64,000 nt of DNA. Source: Shewanella sp. Isolate13. GTDB taxonomy: Bacteria; Pseudomonadota; Gammaproteobacteria; Enterobacterales; Shewanellaceae. A program made the position numbers and the translations under genes. Each line of letters begins with the position of its first letter. The stretch's first letter is position 1. This document shows, piece after piece, positions 28,150 to 37,535 of this stretch. Below the pieces are notes generated by a model that did no database searches, had not been told where the DNA came from, and saw only the letters and a program-made list of their open reading frames with translations. The DNA lies in contig NZ_JAKEVD010000003.1 of NCBI RefSeq assembly GCF_022398325.1, positions 35,010 to 99,009 of the forward strand. The letters are read 5' to 3'.

Positions 28150-29526
28150 TTAAGCCAGTAATTTGTTATGGGTACGCTTCATAATCCAACCCATCCAGAT
28201 CACTAAAATTGTGCTGCAGGTCGCCAGTGAAATCCATACGCCCGGTACGCCAAACGCCCAAGCAAACACCCACAGAATTGCGCTAAATAGGATCAACTTA
28301 GCTCCTGTTAAAATAGAGGCCTCTTTGGAATAGTTAATCGCTTGGAAGAATGATGCCCCAACTAACAGCAGGCCTTCCATCGGCAAGCCCCAGAAATACC
28401 AGCGCATGCCTTCTGTGGCAATAGGTGTAAGCAAGGTATTATCCCCCGCAAATATATACACAAACAGCTCAGGCACTGCATAGATAAAGACTAAGCCAAG
28501 CCCCGCACAAACTAAGGTCACAGAGAAGGCCATTTTCAACGCCTGCTTAACCCTGTCGAATCGCTTGGCTCCAGCGTTAAAACTTAAGATCGGCTGTACG
28601 CCGAAGGCAATACCTTCAAATAAGAGATAGAAGAAGGCCTCTGTGTAACTCACGACACCATATGCAGCGACATGCAGCGGCGTACCCACGGTAAGAAACG
28701 CCACATTGTGCAGCGTTAGCACCACGGTTAGATACATATTCATTAGGAAGCTGGGGATACCGACGCGGATAATATTGACACAGTGATCCCATTTAAGTTT
28801 CATCTGCTCAAGGTTGATACCGATTTCGGTTTTACTGCCAAAGAAATGCTGTAAACACAGTGCCCCCGTGACGGCTTGGGAGATCATGGTCGCAATTGCC
28901 GCCCCCATCAATCCATAGGGAAAGACCACAATTAACAGCCAGTCGAGGACAGTATTGAGTACGCCACCTAAGATTAAAACAAAGGTCACAAATCCTGGGC
29001 GACCATCGTTCCTAAGTAGCGCGGTAAATGCCATCGATACAATCGGAAAGGTACCTAAAGCAAAATACCAAAATAGATAGTCATCGGCGCTATTGAGTAC
29101 CTCCCCTTCAGCACCAAGCAGTATCAAGATATCTCTTGAGAAATAACAGCCAAATAGCGTGGTGATTAAACCAGAGAGCAAACACAGACTAAAGGTGTTG
29201 CCCAATATGCGCCGCGCAATATGCGTCTCACCTTGTCCCTGGTGAATTGACACTAGGGCCGCGCCGCCCATGCCTAAGGTAGCACCTATTGCATAGAGGA
29301 TCGCCGCGATGGGATAGGCCAAGATCATACCCGCAAGGCCAACCTCACCCAAATAATGGCCGATAAACATGCCATCGATGGTGACGTAAATCCCCGTCAC
29401 CAGCATTGATAGAATTGTCGGTATGCTATAACGCCAAAATAGCTTGCCTATTGGCTCTGTGATCATCGGCGAGTCGACTGCGACTCGATTGGTTTCAGCT
29501 GGCGGCATAGGGTGGGTCATGGTCAT
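28150..29526 (-). CDS. MATE-family multidrug/metabolite exporter
   Basis: This 458-residue inner-membrane protein has 12 predicted helices in two halves. 'GKLFWRYSIPTILSMLVTGIY' opens the first MatE domain, and 'GIPSFLMNMYLTVVLTLHNV' the second. MATE proteins export cationic drugs or metabolites in exchange for Na+ or H+. A second in-frame ATG lies 6 nt after the first. Substrate is not predictable. It is a single gene on the minus strand, with no regulator next to it. Confidence 0.9.
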   Translation of the reverse strand: MTMTHPMPPAETNRVAVDSPMITEPIGKLFWRYSIPTILSMLVTGIYVTIDGMFIGHYLGEVGLAGMILAYPIAAILYAIGATLGMGGAALVSIHQGQGETHIARRILGNTFSLCLLSGLITTLFGCYFSRDILILLGAEGEVLNSADDYLFWYFALGTFPIVSMAFTALLRNDGRPGFVTFVLILGGVLNTVLDWLLIVVFPYGLMGAAIATMISQAVTGALCLQHFFGSKTEIGINLEQMKLKWDHCVNIIRVGIPSFLMNMYLTVVLTLHNVAFLTVGTPLHVAAYGVVSYTEAFFYLLFEGIAFGVQPILSFNAGAKRFDRVKQALKMAFSVTLVCAGLGLVFIYAVPELFVYIFAGDNTLLTPIATEGMRWYFWGLPMEGLLLVGASFFQAINYSKEASILTGAKLILFSAILWVFAWAFGVPGVWISLATCSTILVIWMGWIMKRTHNKLLA

Positions 29527-29648
29527 TCTCTAATTATTGTTATTATTTTCGCAGAGATACAGCTCTGTAGCTTACAGAGCGACTAAGATACTTAAAATAC
29601 TCATGAGTTAACATGCAATTAAGTAAAATTGATCTTAAAAATGGATAG

Positions 29649-30773
29649 CTAGACCCCAAGTCGCGAAGATAGCGCTAGCAAAGCCGCCTCTACAGCTTGG
29701 ATATCGATTTTTGACATCGAAAGCATCTCGATACGTGAGTCCATGGCATCATCGATCTCTACGATGGATAGCTCTGAGTCAACACGGTTAAAACCTGCAA
29801 TCCCCTCTTCGGTGATCATTACGGCTTTTAGCCTCACAACATCTAACTCTTTGATTAAAGATACTAACTGTTCAAAGTCGAACTCATAGCTTGGCTCAAA
29901 CACCCAACCACAACTATAAAAACCATCACCTTGATTGGTCTTTCGCTGCAACCCGCGTTCATCAAATTGAATGTATTGACTCGCAGCGGAGTCGGTATCT
30001 TGCTCTGAAAAGAGCGGGCTATAATTTAGATCAATCAGACGCGGCTGCTGAATACTTCTTGTACTCGCTGCCATTATTTTAGGCTCAACGCCAGAAACAG
30101 AGTCTGCTGCACTAGTCGCAAAAGTAGAGGTCACGCCTTTATGGGGAAGGTCTAACAAGGCAAAAATTGATGAACTGAGCTCGTCCGCTTGTTTAAGGCT
30201 CCATGGCTTGACAGTAATGACTTGCCTATCGGCGCCTTTAACTAATTCAAGGTAATCAGTTAATCGCGTCATGAGTGCTCCTTGGTAGCTATCGGCCTTA
30301 CTCGCTAGTACCAGATCGGCAACGCGTAACTGCTGATTAAAGATCTCATGCTCAGTATAGCGACTATCATCGAGCTTTCTCGCATCCACTAAGGTGACAC
30401 AGGCTTTCATCGCTAATACTTGTCGATAGTGAGGTTGAGTCAATACCTTAAGCACCTCTTCAGGATGACCTAAGCCCGTTGGCTCAATCAGTAATCTGTC
30501 AGGCTTAGCTTTGGCGATAAGCTGATTAATCGCCACTTGCATAGGTAAGCCTGCAGCGCAACACATGCAACCACCCGCGACTTCCTTGATCTGTACCTGC
30601 TGTTTGTTGCTATTGAGTAACCCAGCATCTATGCCTATCTCACCAAACTCATTGACCAAAACGGCCCATACCTCTGCCTCTGGCTTATGCTGCAATAGGG
30701 CTTTAATCAAAGAGGTTTTACCGACGCCTAAAAAGCCGGTAATCACATTGGTTGGGATAATGCTCTGGATCAT
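29649..30773 (-). CDS. CobW/COG0523-family GTP-binding metallochaperone
   Basis: This 374-residue G3E GTPase has the Walker A 'GFLGVGKTSLI', the metal-binding CxCC motif 'GGCMCCAAG', 'LIEPTGLGHP' (switch region), 'LASKAD' base recognition, and a C-terminal CobW_C domain ('LQRKTNQGDGFYSCGWVFEP'). COG0523 proteins move zinc or cobalt to client enzymes; this one most resembles the YeiR/YjiA group. No zinc-uptake regulator (Zur) box is obvious upstream, so the metal stays open. No operon partner. Confidence 0.88.
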   Translation of the reverse strand: MIQSIIPTNVITGFLGVGKTSLIKALLQHKPEAEVWAVLVNEFGEIGIDAGLLNSNKQQVQIKEVAGGCMCCAAGLPMQVAINQLIAKAKPDRLLIEPTGLGHPEEVLKVLTQPHYRQVLAMKACVTLVDARKLDDSRYTEHEIFNQQLRVADLVLASKADSYQGALMTRLTDYLELVKGADRQVITVKPWSLKQADELSSSIFALLDLPHKGVTSTFATSAADSVSGVEPKIMAASTRSIQQPRLIDLNYSPLFSEQDTDSAASQYIQFDERGLQRKTNQGDGFYSCGWVFEPSYEFDFEQLVSLIKELDVVRLKAVMITEEGIAGFNRVDSELSIVEIDDAMDSRIEMLSMSKIDIQAVEAALLALSSRLGV

Positions 30774-30889
30774 AGTGCTAGCTCATTCTATCGAATAGCC
30801 AGTGATTCTAATCCCTAAGAGGCTTTGATGTCACCCCATAGCCTTAACTAGGGGTAGCGATAAGGGCTTAGGCCAGCTAATGATGCTAC

Positions 30890-31240
30890 TTAATCAATAT
30901 AATGCTTATCGATATAATCACACCACAGTTCTGAGTCTAACTTTGGATTTGCCTCGTCTCCTCGGATCCCTAGCTTAAACTCAACCACACTGCGCCACTC
31001 CATTGAGCCAAGATCGGGTCCATGCCCTTGACCATCACCTGTGGAGACTTGTTTTTCGACTTTCTTAAACCAGTCTAAATTACAGCCATTTGGGTTAGAC
31101 TCTGGTGCCGATGCACTCTTAACTTCGGTTTGCTGCACTATCGATTGTTCTGAACTGGCTTGTTCATCATTAACGGCGCAGCCCAGTAGCAAACTTGCCA
31201 CAGTTACAACCACGCCTAAGTTCACTAACTTACTCATCAT
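30890..31240 (-). CDS. Lipoprotein of unknown function
   Basis: This 116-residue protein begins with a lipoprotein signal with lipobox 'LLLGC' (Cys21); the mature part is hydrophilic, with an acidic stretch, then a compact C-terminal part ('NLDWFKKVEKQVST', 'WCDYIDKHYID'). The residues after Cys21 (Ala-Val) do not give an Asp+2 retention signal, so outer-membrane sorting is likely. GAGGAGG lies just before the ATG. I do not recognise the family. Confidence 0.7.
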   Translation of the reverse strand: MMSKLVNLGVVVTVASLLLGCAVNDEQASSEQSIVQQTEVKSASAPESNPNGCNLDWFKKVEKQVSTGDGQGHGPDLGSMEWRSVVEFKLGIRGDEANPKLDSELWCDYIDKHYID

Positions 31241-31378
31241 TGCCTCCTCTTATCCCCGTTAAATAATCTGCTTCTATCTCGGTTAGAAAGCCACACTAAA
31301 CTCGGTCCAAGCTTCTTCATTAATAGCGCGGGGATTATCCTTTATATTTTTTAGTTTAAAAGACTTACCTTACCCCAT

Positions 31379-31417
31379 AAAAAAAGTGAACACACGATTA
31401 ATCGATGTGTTCACTTT
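31379..31417 (-). terminator. Terminator of the RhlE-type helicase gene
   Basis: AAAGTGAACACA (31383-31394) pairs with TGTGTTCACTTT (31406-31417); a small CGATTAATCG palindrome fills the loop. Minus-strand reading ends in seven or more T. Confidence 0.8.
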
Positions 31418-31444
31418 CTGAAGCTGAATTAACGAATATGGGGG

Positions 31445-32782
31445 CTATTTTTTAGCTTTGTCTTTCGAGCGACCATAGGTGCTCTTACCCGATGTTGCGC
31501 CACGGAAGCTGCTCTTTCCCACTGCATTTTTAGCGGTGCGGTTTTTATCCTGATACTTTCGTTTATTATGACTCTTCTCTTTAACAGGCTTAGCTACCAC
31601 ATCACGATAACGTGCGGGTAGAGGCGCGCCCTCTTCATAGCCTGACATGGTAATGCACGGTAAGCTCTGGCCGATTAACAGTTCAATCTCCTGCAACATG
31701 CTCTTGTCTTGCGGTGATACAAACGAGATTGCGTGGCCTGCAAGGCCTGCGCGTCCTGTGCGGCCAACACGATGTACATAGTCCTCGGCGGCAAATGGCA
31801 GCTCAAGGTTAATCACCAAAGGCAGTGCCTCGATATCTAGACCACGAGCAGCCACATCGGTCGCCACCATGACCCTTAATTTGCCAGACTTAAACTCTTC
31901 GAGTGCACGATTTCTTGCCCCTTGAGTCTTTTCACCATGAAAGACGGCATTTTTCACACCATCAAGTTTTAACTCGGTATGCAGATGCTCGGCACTCTCT
32001 CGCGTGCTAACAAATACTAATACTTGCTGCCAATTATTACGACCAATCAGTTCTGACAGCAACTCGGCCTTACGGCGAGTATCGACTAGATAAACTTCCT
32101 GAGTGATAAGGCTTGCCGTCGTCGATGTCGCGACATTGATCCATTCAGGCGCAATCAACATCTTCTCGGCTAGCTTTTTCACCTCTTCACTATAGGTCGC
32201 TGAGAAGAAAAGCGTTTGATGGCTAGCAGCGACCAACTTTTTAACCTTTTCGATATCGCGAACAAACCCCATATCCAGCATGCGGTCGGCTTCATCCACG
32301 ACTAAATGAGTCACATTCGAAAGATCCAGACCGAATTGACCAATATGATCGAACAAGCGACCCGGGGTAGCGACCAGAATATCAACCCCTGCTTGCAATG
32401 CTTTACGCTGTGGATTCATGTTCGAGCCACCATAGACCGCCGTGGTCTTAAAGGGTAAGAACTGCGCGTAGGCGGTAATATTATCGGCAACTTGAATGGC
32501 AAGCTCGCGGGTTGGCGTCAACACCAATACCCTCAGCTTAGGTTGATACTCAAGTTCCGCCTCATCTGGTGCTGAGAAGTTATATACCTTAACTAACCTG
32601 TTTAGCAGCGGCAGGGCAAATGCGGCTGTTTTACCAGTACCGGTTTGCGCACATGCCATAATGTCTTTACCTTCCATGGCAACGGGTAAAACCTGCGATT
32701 GAACTTGGGTCAATTGCTGGTATCCGCGCGCAGAAACTGCATCTAATATTTTGGAATGTAAATCGAATGCATCAAAGTTCAT
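31445..32782 (-). CDS. DEAD-box RNA helicase, RhlE type
   Basis: This 445-residue ATP-dependent RNA helicase has all core motifs: 'AQTGTGKT' (I), 'PTRELAIQ' (Ia), 'VVDEADRMLDMG' (II), 'FFSATYS' (III), 'VATDVAARGLDI' (V), 'HRVGRTGRAG' (VI). The C-terminal 60 residues are basic and low in hydrophobics ('KEKSHNKRKYQDKNRTAKNA'), an RNA-binding tail like that of RhlE and SrmB. It probably assists ribosome assembly or RNA decay. I chose ATG 32782 ('MNFDAFDLHSKIL'), because the extra frame to 32872 is not conserved. A second helicase of the same type lies at 61342. Confidence 0.92.
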   Translation of the reverse strand: MNFDAFDLHSKILDAVSARGYQQLTQVQSQVLPVAMEGKDIMACAQTGTGKTAAFALPLLNRLVKVYNFSAPDEAELEYQPKLRVLVLTPTRELAIQVADNITAYAQFLPFKTTAVYGGSNMNPQRKALQAGVDILVATPGRLFDHIGQFGLDLSNVTHLVVDEADRMLDMGFVRDIEKVKKLVAASHQTLFFSATYSEEVKKLAEKMLIAPEWINVATSTTASLITQEVYLVDTRRKAELLSELIGRNNWQQVLVFVSTRESAEHLHTELKLDGVKNAVFHGEKTQGARNRALEEFKSGKLRVMVATDVAARGLDIEALPLVINLELPFAAEDYVHRVGRTGRAGLAGHAISFVSPQDKSMLQEIELLIGQSLPCITMSGYEEGAPLPARYRDVVAKPVKEKSHNKRKYQDKNRTAKNAVGKSSFRGATSGKSTYGRSKDKAKK

Positions 32783-32887
32783 GGTCGGCTCAATAGAGTT
32801 AATAAGAGTATAAGGAACAAAAGTGAGCGCGGAGTCTAGCAAAATACCGCGCCAGATAATAGCCAAGATCAAGCCGATTCTTTTGTA

Positions 32888-35800
32888 CTAAGCTCTTTCT
32901 ATATGAGGGGTCTCAAGGTAAGCCTGCTCAAACTTTTCAACCGGGACGGGTCTTGAAAATAGATAACCTTGGCCATAATCACAGCCCGCACCAGCTAATA
33001 CCTTACGTTGGTAATCGGTCTCGACCCCTTCAGCTATCACCTTCATGCCCAATTTATGGGCCATGACGATAATCGCTTCACACAGGGTAAAATCATCACT
33101 ATTACTGTCTAGGTTTCGAGTAAAAGACTGATCAATCTTTAGAAAATCAATCTCAAACTTCTTAAGGTAGGCCAATGAGGAGTAACCCGTACCGAAATCA
33201 TCCAGCGAGATCTGTATGCCGGAGTCACGATATTGCTTCAACCTAGAAGAGATAGCACTATTGCCATCGAGCAATAAGCCCTCGGTGATCTCGATACAGA
33301 TGTTGTTATTGGTTAAGTTCAGTGTCTTTAACAAAGATATCCAAGAATCAAAGCTCTCACCATCATCTCTAAACTGAACGGGAGACTTGTTAATGCTTAT
33401 CTGTACTTCGACTCCGAAACGATCACGCCATAGCGCACTTTGCCGAGCCGCTTGCTGAAAAACCCAGTTACCGATTTCAATGATCAGCCCAGTTTCCTCT
33501 GCAACCGCAATAAACTCTATTGGCGAAACCAGACCACGTTTAGGGTGGCGCCAGCGGATCAATGCCTCAGCCTTAAGTCTCTGCTCCCCCTGCATACAGA
33601 CGATAGGCTGGTAATAGAGTTCAAATTCTTGATTAGCAATGGCCTGACGTAAATCTTGAATCAATCGCATCCTATACTTAGCGTATCGCTGCATCGAGGG
33701 GGTGAAATAATGAAAGCGATTTCGGCCTTCATCTTTGGCGGCATACATCGCCTGATCGGCATGCTTTAATAGCCCTTCAATAGTCGAGGCATCATCGGGA
33801 TAAAGCGTAATGCCTATGCTCCCACTAATATAGGCCGTTTCCTCGCCCAAGTTATAGGGCTCCGCAATACGAGTTAAGATATGCTTCGCCACCTTATCTA
33901 CACCTTTGATATCGGTGATCCCCGATAAGACAATGGTAAACTCATCGCCTCCCAGCCTTGCGACTACATCCGTTTCCCGAATACAGCCTTTCAGACGTTT
34001 GGCGGTTTCTGTTAGCAACATATCGCCCATGTCATGACCAAGTGTGTCGTTCACCTCTTTAAAATAATCTAAGTCTAAAAACATCAGGGCAAAATGCAGC
34101 TCTCGAGTATCTGACTTCAAGATCTCCGCATTAAGGTAGTCAAGCAACATGCGTCTATTAGGTAAACCTGTTAACGGGTCGTAGTTCGCCTGCTTCCATA
34201 TAATCTGCTCGGCTTGCTTCTTTTCGGTTATATCGGAAAACAGTGCCACACGCAGCTGACTCTGGGCTTCGGCATCGAATAACGTATTTAGCGTAAGCCA
34301 AACCACGAACTCCTCACCATTTTTGCGCCTTAGCCATACTTCCCCCCGCCAACGCCCTTCCTCTTCGAGAGCCAGATTCATCTGTTCATAGGCGCTGCGA
34401 TTGTTACGGCTACACTGCAATATCCTAATATTTTGATGCTTAACTTCGGCTTCACTGTAGCCAGTAATATCTGAAAACGCCGCATTGATATTAATAATAA
34501 GCCCTTGCTCGTCCTGCACGCTCATGGCTTCACAGCTATTGTTATACACAGAGGCTGCCAGCTTTAATGACTCCTCAACCCGCTTTCTTTCGGTGATATC
34601 TGTATGGATACCGCACATCCTTATGGGGCACCCGCTTCGATCGCGGCTCATCACTTTGCCTGAATCTAAAATCCACAATGTTTCTGCGGCTTGATTGCGG
34701 ATACGGTACTCTATTTTATGCTGTTCGCTTTCACCGTTTAGATGAGCCTCTATCGACTTAAGTACTGCAACTCTATCCTCGGGGTGAATCGCATTAATCC
34801 ACAATTCAGGCGACCGATTGAGGGTTTCGACATCACAGCCCAATATGGCAGCGCTGTGCTCATTACGTTCAATAACATCACTACGAATATCCCAATCCCA
34901 AAACCCCAGCGCACTACTGCCAAGCACTAACCCCAATTGCTCCTGGCTCGCGGCTTTGTCTTTCTCAGCTTGCTTTTGAGAGGTACGATTCAACAATCCT
35001 GTAATGATTAACTCGACTTTTGAGTGCACTCTTTGACAGGCCACTGTCATGTGGGTGTACACCATCGACTCATCTTTTGCGATAAGAGCAACATCGAGCT
35101 CAAATTCATCGACCTCCCCCTCGATCATCTGAGCAAAGTGATGCTTATACAAATGGAAATCACCGGGAGATACCAACTCCTCCCATGAGAAACCCAACAG
35201 TTCCTCCTCGGTATACTTAAGCATCTGACACAAGTTAGGATTAACTTTAATCCAGCCATGATCGACATCGGTTATTGCGATGGCCATATTTCCGCTATGA
35301 AAATGCGACTTAAACAACAGGTGATCCTGTAACTTGAGTTTTTGCTCTCTTTCAATTTCGATGCGCCGAGATAATAGCAACCCCAATAAAACGGTCGTGA
35401 TAGGAAAGATAAGCAACAGAGGAATAGTGACCTGTTTTAGTAGAGCGATGGCCATTTCAATAGGCATAGTCAGGCCCCAGAGTAATGCCACACTATTAGT
35501 CATGAAGCCAAAGGCCCATAACTCACTGATGCGAATATCCTCTATATCACCTTTACGATACTTTCCCCAAAGGTAACCAATGAGGCCTGATGTCACTATG
35601 GTACCTACGCCCGACCATGCGGCGATCCCACCTTCATTCAATCGGTATAGGCAACTTAGGACCACCGCGACTAGAGTGGGTATACCGCCAAAAAATAGGC
35701 CGCAAATACTTAGAATTATGGTTCTTGAATCTAAGAAAACCCCATCACTGTACTGCCAAGGCATTAACATAATGGAGATGGTGATAATGGCGACGAGAAA

Positions 35801-35929
35801 GCCGCTGCCGATACGCCATAAGATAGCTAATGAACGTTTTTGAGTCCGCGGAAAGGCGTCATAGACGAGTACTATGGCAAGTAATAAGGCGGCATTTTGT
35901 ATGAGTGAGAGAATTAAGCCTTGTTCCAT
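32888..35929 (-). CDS. Membrane c-di-GMP enzyme: LytS-like 5TM / 3 PAS / GGDEF / EAL
   Basis: This 1013-residue sensor starts with a five-helix 5TM-5TMR_LYT-type domain (about 1-190; 'DSRTIILSICGLFFGG', 'YRLNEGGIAAWSG'), the sensor part of LytS histidine kinases. Three PAS domains follow (about 205-325, 330-455, 458-575), then GGDEF (GGDEF at 660-664, with an RxxD inhibitory site five residues earlier) and EAL (Glu788-Ala-Leu, 'NKSPVQF', 'EITEGLLL', 'DDFGTGYSS', 'AEGVET'). Both catalytic domains look intact, so it may make and degrade c-di-GMP. The LytS-like part may sense murein fragments or a small ligand; that is inference. Confidence 0.88.
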   Translation of the reverse strand: MEQGLILSLIQNAALLLAIVLVYDAFPRTQKRSLAILWRIGSGFLVAIITISIMLMPWQYSDGVFLDSRTIILSICGLFFGGIPTLVAVVLSCLYRLNEGGIAAWSGVGTIVTSGLIGYLWGKYRKGDIEDIRISELWAFGFMTNSVALLWGLTMPIEMAIALLKQVTIPLLLIFPITTVLLGLLLSRRIEIEREQKLKLQDHLLFKSHFHSGNMAIAITDVDHGWIKVNPNLCQMLKYTEEELLGFSWEELVSPGDFHLYKHHFAQMIEGEVDEFELDVALIAKDESMVYTHMTVACQRVHSKVELIITGLLNRTSQKQAEKDKAASQEQLGLVLGSSALGFWDWDIRSDVIERNEHSAAILGCDVETLNRSPELWINAIHPEDRVAVLKSIEAHLNGESEQHKIEYRIRNQAAETLWILDSGKVMSRDRSGCPIRMCGIHTDITERKRVEESLKLAASVYNNSCEAMSVQDEQGLIININAAFSDITGYSEAEVKHQNIRILQCSRNNRSAYEQMNLALEEEGRWRGEVWLRRKNGEEFVVWLTLNTLFDAEAQSQLRVALFSDITEKKQAEQIIWKQANYDPLTGLPNRRMLLDYLNAEILKSDTRELHFALMFLDLDYFKEVNDTLGHDMGDMLLTETAKRLKGCIRETDVVARLGGDEFTIVLSGITDIKGVDKVAKHILTRIAEPYNLGEETAYISGSIGITLYPDDASTIEGLLKHADQAMYAAKDEGRNRFHYFTPSMQRYAKYRMRLIQDLRQAIANQEFELYYQPIVCMQGEQRLKAEALIRWRHPKRGLVSPIEFIAVAEETGLIIEIGNWVFQQAARQSALWRDRFGVEVQISINKSPVQFRDDGESFDSWISLLKTLNLTNNNICIEITEGLLLDGNSAISSRLKQYRDSGIQISLDDFGTGYSSLAYLKKFEIDFLKIDQSFTRNLDSNSDDFTLCEAIIVMAHKLGMKVIAEGVETDYQRKVLAGAGCDYGQGYLFSRPVPVEKFEQAYLETPHIERA

Positions 35930-36376
35930 AAGAAGCTATTCATCCTTGATAAATTCTTTTAAAAGTTATTTTTATAGTGCATAACCTATTCTAGAAGGCG
36001 ACCATTCAGCCTTGCTTGTGAGCGATTAAACCAATAACCCCTAGCAAACTTAAAAAGAATCTAATGTTTGCCAATATTGTCCCATATTGGACTCAACTGC
36101 TTTATAAGCCTCTTACAAAGATAAACACTAAATAGCTAAATTTCAAAGAACTTAGACGAAATATTATACTAATTAATCATCAGCTGAGGTAAAAATTATG
36201 GTAGAGCAGAGAACCACTAAGTGCGATAGAAGGTTCCTTTGTAGGGCCTAACCACATCGGGAGTCTGGAAATAAATGATAGAGGAGTGAGTCAATCTTTA
36301 GGTATAAGCCGCTTAAACAATCGAGCAATATTTCACCACAGGTGAGTTATGATGAAATATTGCCAAATATTGACTG
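35930..36376. other. 447-nt gap between EAL-domain gene and osmC-like gene
   Basis: No recognisable gene. It contains an inverted repeat GCAATATTTCA (36325-36335) / TGAAATATTGC (36353-36363), which would form an 11-bp stem just after the osmC-like gene but has no T-run, and a 17-codon frame (36198) with a GAGG-type site that is too short to trust. Confidence 0.4.
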
Positions 36377-36817
36377 TTAACCCGCTTGATGGGTCACTAA
36401 GGTCGGCTTAAGTAAGTTGTCATGAACAGGGCAACGATGACAGACAGTATCGATAAACGTCTGCTTTTGCTCTTCGTTTAACGGCTCATTATTAACTGCG
36501 GCATCCATCTCGACTGTGATATCGATATGTTTAAATCCAACCGGATCGTCGGTAGCCTTACCCAGCAGACCTAAGGTATTTAGCTGTGCCTTGATGGAGA
36601 CATCAAAATGGTTAAGTGTGACTTTTTGCTCTCTGGCGACCATTCGAGCTATGGTAGAGATACAGCCAGCAAGAGAGAATATAAATGTCTCTAATGGATT
36701 TGCCCCCTCATTACCCGCTGTTGGTTGGTCGATGACTAACTGGTGCTCTCTTACCTGCGCGGTAACCTTCCAGCCTTCGCCCATATGTGTTTTAACTTCA
36801 ACGCATTTTTCCGCCAT
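36377..36817 (-). CDS. OsmC-family peroxidase-like protein
   Basis: This 146-residue protein has the OsmC/Ohr fold: the two redox cysteines lie in 'FSLAGCISTIARM' and 'CHRCPVHDNL', and the acidic 'NPLETFIFS' stretch supports the active site. OsmC/YhfA-type proteins reduce organic hydroperoxides with thiols, or in YhfA act in an undefined role. The closer match is to the YhfA-like OsmC subgroup. GGAG lies 9 nt before the ATG. Confidence 0.88.
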   Translation of the reverse strand: MAEKCVEVKTHMGEGWKVTAQVREHQLVIDQPTAGNEGANPLETFIFSLAGCISTIARMVAREQKVTLNHFDVSIKAQLNTLGLLGKATDDPVGFKHIDITVEMDAAVNNEPLNEEQKQTFIDTVCHRCPVHDNLLKPTLVTHQAG

Positions 36818-36991
36818 CTCAAATCACTCCATTAGATTTATTTCAATGAGGTTATTCTAATGGTTATTCTGACAAAAACTCAAGCACAGTTCACGCTTTC
36901 TCCAATTTTTCAGTAAGTCGATATACAGGTCACTTACTGTGATAAACTGCCCCTAAACATCCTACACAGACAAAACTAAAGCTAATTCACT

Positions 36992-37468
36992 ATGTCGCAA
37001 ACTCAATCTCTGCAGTCAAATACCTCTGAATCTAAACCCGTTCAGTACAGCAAGACTTACCACTTCCCCGTTCAAATCTACTATGAAGATACCGATTTTT
37101 CGGGTGTGGTGTACCACCCTAATTTTCTAAAGTATTTTGAACGTGCCCGCGAGCATGTTATAGGAGCAAACGAGTTAGCTAAGTTATGGGATGAACATGA
37201 TTTAGGGTTCGCCGTATACCGTAGTGATATGCTTTGCCACGATGGTGTGGAGTTTGCCGATATTATCGATATTAGAACCAAGTTCTACTTTGAGAGTAAA
37301 TACCGTACGGTTTGGTTACAGGAGATCTGGCGCCCCAATGGCAAAAAGCCTGCCGTCACAGCCCAGATTGAGATGATCTGCATGAATAAGAAACGTCAGC
37401 TAAGTCCAATGCCTGCACAATTAATTGATCGCCTAGGTGAAGCCTTCTCTGAAGCTGTTATTTTTTAA
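36992..37468 (+). CDS. YbgC/FcbC-type acyl-CoA thioesterase
   Basis: This 158-residue hotdog-fold thioesterase has the 4-hydroxybenzoyl-CoA-thioesterase signature 'YYEDTDFSGVVYHPNFLKYF', where the Asp after 'YYED T' is catalytic. It should hydrolyse short or medium acyl-CoA. Residues 1-20 are an extra low-complexity start. It is not next to tolQRA-pal, where the true YbgC gene lies in most gammaproteobacteria, so it is probably a paralogue. No ribosome-binding site is obvious. Confidence 0.8.
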   Translation: MSQTQSLQSNTSESKPVQYSKTYHFPVQIYYEDTDFSGVVYHPNFLKYFERAREHVIGANELAKLWDEHDLGFAVYRSDMLCHDGVEFADIIDIRTKFYFESKYRTVWLQEIWRPNGKKPAVTAQIEMICMNKKRQLSPMPAQLIDRLGEAFSEAVIF

Positions 37469-37486
37469 ACACAGCCCAAACGACAA

Positions 37487-37519
37487 AGGTAAGTCCGCAA
37501 TTTAGCCTGCGACTTACCT
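37487..37519. terminator. Hairpin between convergent thioesterase and EAL genes
   Basis: AGGTAAGT-C-CGCA pairs with TGCG-ACTTACCT with one bulged C; neither strand has a long T-run, so termination is possible but weak. Confidence 0.45.
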
Positions 37520-37535
37520 GCTTATTTTGGAAGTG

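Noticed and set aside
36198..36251. 17-codon frame with a GAGG-type site
   Set aside because: Too short and without a recognised motif; similar frames arise by chance.
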